Shown here: one piece after another, positions 15,066 to 18,846 of the stretch
Position numbering within the stretch: the first letter of the stretch is position 1
Layout: every line of letters begins with the position of its first letter
NCBI GenBank assembly: GCA_937942205.1
Contig: CALDFO010000520.1
Location: 1 to 18,846 of the forward strand
Reading direction: 5' to 3'
DNA from: an uncultured Alphaproteobacteria bacterium
Lineage (GTDB): Bacteria > Pseudomonadota > Alphaproteobacteria > Micropepsales > Micropepsaceae
Length of the DNA stretch: 18,846 nt
Position numbers and translations under genes: made by a program
Notes under the pieces: model-generated
The model's input: only the letters and a program-made list of their open reading frames with translations
What the model was told of the DNA's origin: nothing
Databases searched by the model: none

Positions 15066-15752
15066 TTACTTCACGCCGATCCGCACATCTTCCAGGATGC
15101 GCTTGGCGCGCGTGGTGTTGAAGATGCCGCAGGAGCAGAAGCGGGCCATGGCTTCCGCCGCCTCCTTGGGGGTGCGGCGGTTCTCGCGCACGAAGCTCAT
15201 CATCTTCTGGGCGAAGTTGATGGACAACATGCCGTGGCCGCACATGGTGGACAGCATGATGGCCTGCTTGCCCGGCGTGTTGTCGCCCACATCCTCGAAG
15301 CCCAGCGAATAGGCGATCGAGTGGCGCTTGATGCCGGCATGGTCGCAGGCGTTCTTGGCGTTGACGATGGACGAGGAGATGTTCACCGACAGGCCCAGAT
15401 TCTCCTCCGCGATGCGCTTGACGAAGCCTTCGGCGGCGGCGCGGTTGTCGAACACCGCAGCCATGGTGCCCGCCTTGCTCATGCCTTCCAGCACGCGCTT
15501 GAAGTTCGGCTTGTTGCGCTTGCCCCAGTGGCCGAAGATCGAGCGGCTGCGGGTGGGACGGAGCGAGCCGCCATGCAGGGCGTCGCCCAGGCTGGCGGGC
15601 TTGAACTCGGCGGCGATCGCCATGAAGCGCTTTTGCGCGGCCAGCGCGTCGCCGGTCTGGCCGGCGGCCTTGCTCTTAGCGGGCAGCGAAAAGACGATGT
15701 AGTCGTCGACGAAGCTGTCGGACTTGCCGTAGCGGTGCAGGGTATTGGTCAT
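15066..15752 (-). CDS. Uncharacterised four-cysteine protein coupled to a ferredoxin-like protein
   Basis: 228 residues; I do not recognise a named family. The ATG (15752-15750) overlaps the stop of the upstream ferredoxin-like gene as ATGA, so the two are translationally coupled. There is no signal peptide or membrane segment. The C-terminal half holds all four cysteines, at C136 (NACDHAG), C171 (TMCGHGM), C206 and C208 (RFCSCGIFNTTRA). Each of the first two has a histidine two residues later (CDH, CGH). The spacing C-x34-C-x34-C-x-C and the CSCG...A ending, loosely like the second [2Fe-2S] site of molybdenum hydroxylase small subunits, suggest one Fe-S cluster or metal site. The N-terminal half (HRYGKSDSFVDDYIVFSLPA, then FGHWGKRNKP) is basic and cysteine-free. 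Function unknown; probably the partner of the upstream protein. Confidence 0.85.
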   Translation of the reverse strand: MTNTLHRYGKSDSFVDDYIVFSLPAKSKAAGQTGDALAAQKRFMAIAAEFKPASLGDALHGGSLRPTRSRSIFGHWGKRNKPNFKRVLEGMSKAGTMAAVFDNRAAAEGFVKRIAEENLGLSVNISSSIVNAKNACDHAGIKRHSIAYSLGFEDVGDNTPGKQAIMLSTMCGHGMLSINFAQKMMSFVRENRRTPKEAAEAMARFCSCGIFNTTRAKRILEDVRIGVK

Positions 15753-16606
15753 GCGTTCACCATTTCCTTGGGCGCCGCGACCGGGGCGGCGTTCGTCAAA
15801 TCACGGATAACCTTGCGGCCCAGGCCGATATTGGTCTTGGCGCGCTGCGGGTTGTAGCCCAGCTTTTCCAGGATCGGCAGGACCAGCTTTTCCTCGCCGT
15901 CCTCGTCGCAGCGGACGCCGACGCCGAGCACGATCTGGGTGGGGATACGCTTTTCGACGTCCCAGATGATGCGGATGATCTCCTCGGTGCGCTCGATCGG
16001 GACCTTGATCTCGATGATGGCGCTCATCACCTTTTCGTTCAGGATGTCGGGGCGGATGTCGCCGGTGCTGGTATCGGTCATCAGGGTCGAGATCGGGTTG
16101 TTCTTCTCGAACGAGACGCCCGCCTTGGCCAGGGCGCGGCTCATTTCCTGGAAATCGCGGAAACGGGCGCCGATGCCGGGGCGGCCCAGCTCGATGGTGA
16201 AGCCCACTTCGCCGATGCCGACGCGGTTGGTGACATCGTTGGTCTTGACCTCCTCGGTGCCGCGGCCCGACACGCCGGTGGATTCATGCGGCACGCGCGG
16301 GTCGGAGAAGGCCCGGCGCACGACGCGCGGCCATTCCAGCTGATCCGGCTCGAAGGCGGAGGTGGGGCACACATCCGGCTCCGGCTCGAAGCGGACGCGG
16401 AAGTTGGCCAGGGTGCGGCGCACGAAACGCACCGTCCGCGGCGGCAGCACTTCCTTGGAAAGCCCGTTGTAGCAGGCATAGCATTCCACGCATTCGTCGC
16501 GGTTGATGGTGGCGCGCTGCAGCTGCGGATCGATGTAGATCGCACCCATCGGGCAGACATAGGTGCAGTTGCCGCAGGCGACGCACTTGTTGGGGTTGAT
16601 ACGCAT
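15749..16606 (-). CDS. 4Fe-4S ferredoxin-like protein with unusual second-cluster spacing and a C-terminal domain
   Basis: 285 residues; GGAGGAAG (16620-16613) lies seven bases before the ATG at 16606. The first cluster motif is C8-x2-C11-x2-C14-x3-C18-P. The second begins C39-x2-C42-x2-C45, but its last cysteine, in VCPTSAF, is C80, after a 34-residue basic insert (46-79). Residues 90-160 contain the polar segment STGVSGRGTEEVKTNDVTNR and then GEVGFTIELGRPGIGARFRD, which looks strongly constrained but which I cannot assign. Residues 190-260 (VMSAIIEIKVPIERTEEIIR) resemble a small alpha/beta regulatory or ferredoxin-like fold. Total length is far more than a simple ferredoxin (60-110). It is soluble. 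Likely an electron-transfer or Fe-S enzyme component working with the coupled four-cysteine protein. Family function unknown to me. Confidence 0.88.
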   Translation of the reverse strand: MRINPNKCVACGNCTYVCPMGAIYIDPQLQRATINRDECVECYACYNGLSKEVLPPRTVRFVRRTLANFRVRFEPEPDVCPTSAFEPDQLEWPRVVRRAFSDPRVPHESTGVSGRGTEEVKTNDVTNRVGIGEVGFTIELGRPGIGARFRDFQEMSRALAKAGVSFEKNNPISTLMTDTSTGDIRPDILNEKVMSAIIEIKVPIERTEEIIRIIWDVEKRIPTQIVLGVGVRCDEDGEEKLVLPILEKLGYNPQRAKTNIGLGRKVIRDLTNAAPVAAPKEMVNA

Positions 16607-16662
16607 TGTATTCTTCCTCCGGGAAATACAAAAATCCGCAGGGATTTCCGTTGGTTAGGTGG

Positions 16663-16690
16663 ATTATCGGCGTGCACGGGAATAGCGCAA
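16663..16690 (-). promoter_or_regulatory. Putative promoter of the Fe-S operon
   Basis: On the minus strand TTGCGC (16690-16685) and GATAAT (16668-16663) are separated by 16 bases, giving a leader of about 50 bases before the ATG. The leader contains a small hairpin, AAATCC/GGATTT (16632-16637/16642-16647). The -10 matches consensus at five of six positions, the -35 at three. Confidence 0.4.
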
Positions 16691-16714
16691 GTGCTTTCTG
16701 GGTTTTGCCTTTAA

Positions 16715-16740
16715 AGAACCGTGCTATTGCGACCGGTTCT
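16715..16740. promoter_or_regulatory. Inverted repeat AGAACCG-N12-CGGTTCT upstream of the Fe-S operon promoter
   Basis: Perfect 7-bp half-sites (16715-16721, 16734-16740) lie about 25 bases beyond the putative -35 box of the leftward Fe-S operon. This is an activator-like position. No regulator gene is adjacent. Confidence 0.4.
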
Positions 16741-16764
16741 CAACGCCAAATCCGAAATCGCCCT

Positions 16765-16793
16765 AAAATACTGTTTTCTTGTTAAAAACAGTA
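16765..16793 (-). terminator. AT-rich hairpin after kdgK, possible weak terminator
   Basis: TACTGTTTT (16769-16777) pairs perfectly with AAAACAGTA (16785-16793) around a 7-base loop. In the direction of kdgK transcription it is followed by TTTTAGGG and starts six bases after the stop codon. The stem is AT-rich, so termination may be partial and some readthrough into the Fe-S operon is possible; it could instead be an operator. Confidence 0.45.
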
Positions 16794-16798
16794 CAATA

Positions 16799-17698
16799 TC
16801 ACGCCGGAATGATGGCGCCGGGCTGGGCTACGACCCTGGCCGCCATCGCCAGGCCCGCCTTGGCGGCGTCCAGCGGCGACTGGCCCCGCAGCCGGGCCGC
16901 CAGATAGGCGCCGTTGAAGGAATCGCCCGCGCCGGAGGTATCCACCACGGTCACCGCCTGGGTCGGCAGCGGCACCACGGTTTCGCCCATCCGCAGGCGC
17001 ACGCCGTCCTCGTCGCAGGTCAGCGCGATTTCGCCCTTGGTCAGCATGGCGGTGAACTCGATCTGGGCCTGGGGATCGTCCATGCCGTACATCAGCTGAT
17101 AGTCCTGGCGGCTGGGCAGGACGATGGCGGCGATCTTCACCATCGCCTCGAAGACATGCCGGGCCTCGTCCATGGATTTCCACAGCGCGGGGCGGATATT
17201 GGGGTCGAAGGCCACTTTGGTCTTCAGCGATCCCAAGAGCTGCACCGCCGCCAGCCGGTCGGCATGGGACAGGATCGCCAGCGAGATGCCGGAGACATAG
17301 ACCAGGTTGGCCTGGTCCAGCACCTGGGCGCCGCCGCGCGCCATCAGCAGGCGCAGCCATTCCTTGGCGGGCGTCTCGCTGCGCCAGTAATGGAATTTGC
17401 GGTCGCCCCTGGCGTTGGTCTCGATCAGATAAAGCGCCGGGCGCTCGCCGGGAATGCGGAACACCAGCCGGTCGCTGATGCCCGCCGCGCGCCAGGTCTC
17501 GACCATCGCGTCGCTGAGGCTTTCATCGCCGGTGGCGGTGAGGAAGGCGACGTCGATCTCGGGCGCGCTGCGCTTGAGATAGACGGCGGTGTTGTAGGCG
17601 TCGCCCGCGAAACCGCGCTTCAGGTGACCGTCCGCGACCGGGCGCAGTTCGACCATGCATTCGCCGATGCAGATGGCGCTGATGGGCTTGTCGCTCAT
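16799..17698 (-). CDS. kdgK: 2-keto-3-deoxygluconate kinase (PfkB family)
   Basis: 299 residues, cytoplasmic. It phosphorylates 2-keto-3-deoxygluconate (KDG) to KDPG with ATP. Sequence marks are IGECMVELRP (11-20), KRGFAGDAYNTAVY (27-40, sugar-binding Gly/Asp and Asn), LYLIETNARGDRKFHYWRSE (89-108), YVSGISLAILS (134-144) and the PfkB signature DTSGAGDSFNGAYL with catalytic D259. The match to E. coli KdgK as I remember it is strong along the whole length. The ATG at 17698 overlaps the eda stop as ATGA, with GGAG seven bases upstream. It is coupled with eda, completing KDG breakdown to pyruvate and glyceraldehyde 3-phosphate. No 6-phosphogluconate dehydratase (edd) lies in the window, so the pair looks devoted to uronate- or sugar-acid-derived KDG. 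Confidence 0.93.
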   Translation of the reverse strand: MSDKPISAICIGECMVELRPVADGHLKRGFAGDAYNTAVYLKRSAPEIDVAFLTATGDESLSDAMVETWRAAGISDRLVFRIPGERPALYLIETNARGDRKFHYWRSETPAKEWLRLLMARGGAQVLDQANLVYVSGISLAILSHADRLAAVQLLGSLKTKVAFDPNIRPALWKSMDEARHVFEAMVKIAAIVLPSRQDYQLMYGMDDPQAQIEFTAMLTKGEIALTCDEDGVRLRMGETVVPLPTQAVTVVDTSGAGDSFNGAYLAARLRGQSPLDAAKAGLAMAARVVAQPGAIIPA

Positions 17699-18339
17699 GC
17701 GATACTCCGGGCCAGGCCGCTGGCTTCGCGCGCCAGCGCGGCGGCCTGGGCGAAGGCGCCCGCCGCGCCCAGGTCGGACGGCACCATCCAGGAACCGCCG
17801 GCGCAGATCACATTGGGCAGCGACAGGTAGCCGGCGAGATTCTTCGCCGAGACGCCGCCGGTGGGGCAGAAGCGCACCTGCGGGAAGGGGCCGCCCAGCG
17901 CCTTGATGGCGGGCGCGCCGCCGCTGGTTTCGGCGGGAAAGAATTTGAAGGTCGAAAGGCCCAGCGCCAGACCCTGCATGATCTCCGATCCGGTGGCCAC
18001 GCCCGGCAGCAGCGGCACGGCATGGTCGCGGGCGGCCTGGGCCACCTCGGCGGTCAGGCCGGGGCTGACCACAAAGCGCGACCCGGCGGCGGCGGCGGCG
18101 GCGAACTGCCCGGCATTGATGACGGTGCCCGCGCCCACGATGGCGCCCGGCACATCGCGCGCGATGGCCTTGATGGCCTCCAACCCGGCTTGCGTCCGCA
18201 GGGTGATTTCCAGGATGTTCAGCCCGCCTTCGACCAGCGCCCGGGCCAGCGGCACGGCATGGGCCGCATCCTGGATCACGATCACCGGCACGATGCGGGT
18301 GCGGCGCAGTTCGTCTTCAAATGCCATCGAAAACCCCAT
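17695..18339 (-). CDS. eda: KDPG aldolase (2-dehydro-3-deoxyphosphogluconate aldolase)
   Basis: 214 residues from the ATG at 18339; a second ATG at 18327 (residue 5) has GGGG six bases before it and may be the true start. It cleaves KDPG to pyruvate and glyceraldehyde 3-phosphate by a class I Schiff-base mechanism. Visible marks are RIVPVIVI (15-22), catalytic E44 in LEITLRT, GAGTV (69-73), SPG (92-94), Schiff-base K132 in FKFFPAE, and the phosphate-binding PTGGV (159-163) and GGSWMV near 181. Length is normal for the family. It is the first gene of an operon with kdgK, overlapping it by four bases. Its promoter must lie in the 153-base gap shared with the divergent GFA-type gene, where TATAAG occurs 12 bases before the ATG at 18339. 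Confidence 0.95.
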   Translation of the reverse strand: MGFSMAFEDELRRTRIVPVIVIQDAAHAVPLARALVEGGLNILEITLRTQAGLEAIKAIARDVPGAIVGAGTVINAGQFAAAAAAGSRFVVSPGLTAEVAQAARDHAVPLLPGVATGSEIMQGLALGLSTFKFFPAETSGGAPAIKALGGPFPQVRFCPTGGVSAKNLAGYLSLPNVICAGGSWMVPSDLGAAGAFAQAAALAREASGLARSIA

Positions 18340-18492
18340 GTTGCGCGGGCCTTATAGCGCCACAGCCGCCCTTGGGCAAAAGCCGTCCTGATCCTCTGGA
18401 ATCGGGCCTTGGGGGATCGGGACTTTCCGGGGAAACCTGTGGGCCCGGATGCGTTTGGGAAGGGACGAGGTGCCCATGCCCAGACGGCTGAC

Positions 18493-18846
18493 ATGCCCAG
18501 GCTGCTGAAAGGATCCTGCCGGTGCGGCGCGGTGTGGTTCTCGCTGCGAAGTCACAGCCCCTATCCCTATCAGCTTTGCTATTGCTCCATCTGCCGCAAG
18601 ACGGCGGGCGGCGGCGGATTTGCCATCAACATCATGGGCATCGCTCCCACGCTGGCGGTGCGGGGCAGAAAATCCATCGGCGTCTATCGCGCCCGCATCG
18701 CCGCTGCGGACGGCCGCTGCGAAACCAGCCGGGGACAGCGCCATTTCTGCCGGGCCTGCGCCACGGCGCTGTGGATGTTCGATCCGCAATGGCCGGGCCT
18801 GATCCATCCCTTCGCCTCGGCGATGGACACGGCCCTGCCGGTGCCG
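18493..18846 (+). CDS. GFA/CENP-V-family zinc-binding protein, N-terminal part, cut by window edge
   Basis: 118 residues are present before the right edge. The zinc ligands of the glutathione-dependent formaldehyde-activating (GFA) fold are all visible: C9-x-C11 in GSCRCGAVWFS, C29-x-C31-x2-C34 in LCYCSICRKTAGGGG, and C86-x2-C89 in HFCRACATALWMF. The start at 18493 is the only reasonable ATG in frame, but no Shine-Dalgarno sequence precedes it; the nearest strong one (GAGG, 18467-18470) is placed for an ATG at 18476 in another frame. Most members have no proven formaldehyde role, so the family name should not be read as a function. It diverges from eda and has no visible link with KDG metabolism. 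Confidence 0.88.
   Translation, partial: MPRLLKGSCRCGAVWFSLRSHSPYPYQLCYCSICRKTAGGGGFAINIMGIAPTLAVRGRKSIGVYRARIAAADGRCETSRGQRHFCRACATALWMFDPQWPGLIHPFASAMDTALPVP

Noticed and set aside
1..18846. Search by eye for mobile elements, CRISPR arrays, tRNA and rRNA genes
   Set aside because: No transposase-like frame, no regularly spaced non-coding repeat and no tRNA-like or rRNA-like sequence was noticed. The only tandem repeats are the coding TPR units. A subtle tRNA or small RNA could be missed without a covariance search.

Overview
The window is GC-rich and densely packed. It reads as a stretch of an alphaproteobacterial chromosome. Clues are the large TonB-dependent receptor, the 2-keto-3-deoxygluconate (KDG)/Entner-Doudoroff genes, the tandem TPR-glycosyltransferase proteins and the secreted alpha/beta-hydrolase-domain protein. 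Relatives of Rhizomicrobium, Caulobacter or Sphingomonas are plausible, but I cannot fix the genus. I see no insertion sequence, CRISPR array, tRNA or rRNA.

Layout. (a) 1-2804 is a sugar-acid or keto-acid catabolism cluster. A malate/lactate dehydrogenase-type (Ldh2 family) oxidoreductase, cut by the window edge, diverges from a GntR/FadR-type regulator. Convergent to the regulator is a two-gene operon encoding a DHDPS/KDG-aldolase-like protein and an RraA-family protein. (b) 2805-3259 is a long regulatory region with several inverted repeats. (c) 3260-6355 is a SusC/CirA-like TonB-dependent receptor gene interrupted by one in-frame amber codon, followed by a strong terminator. (d) 6560-6859 encodes a small secreted or membrane-attached Gly/Tyr/Pro-rich protein, and a terminator follows it. 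(e) 6908-10545 holds two tandem, translationally coupled TPR + glycosyltransferase-9-like paralogues on the minus strand. (f) 10687-15013 is a plus-strand run of an MFS (DHA2-type) transporter, a PdxI/YdbC-like aldo/keto reductase and a secreted 652-residue alpha/beta-hydrolase-domain protein, closed by a terminator. (g) 15066-16606 is a minus-strand, ATGA-coupled pair: an unusual 2x[4Fe-4S] ferredoxin-like protein and a four-cysteine partner of unknown function. (h) 16799-18339 is the coupled pair eda-kdgK on the minus strand. (i) 18493 to the right edge is the start of a GFA/CENP-V-type zinc protein.

How they may work together. kdgK and eda form the lower half of uronate or sugar-acid breakdown (KDG to KDPG to pyruvate and glyceraldehyde 3-phosphate). 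The left cluster looks like a second, separately regulated keto-acid route. The TonB receptor beside it would have been a natural importer of the substrate, but its amber codon probably disables it. The most interesting unexplained unit is the Fe-S pair at 15066-16606. It has a well-formed Shine-Dalgarno sequence, a plausible promoter and an upstream dyad, and I can assign it no function.
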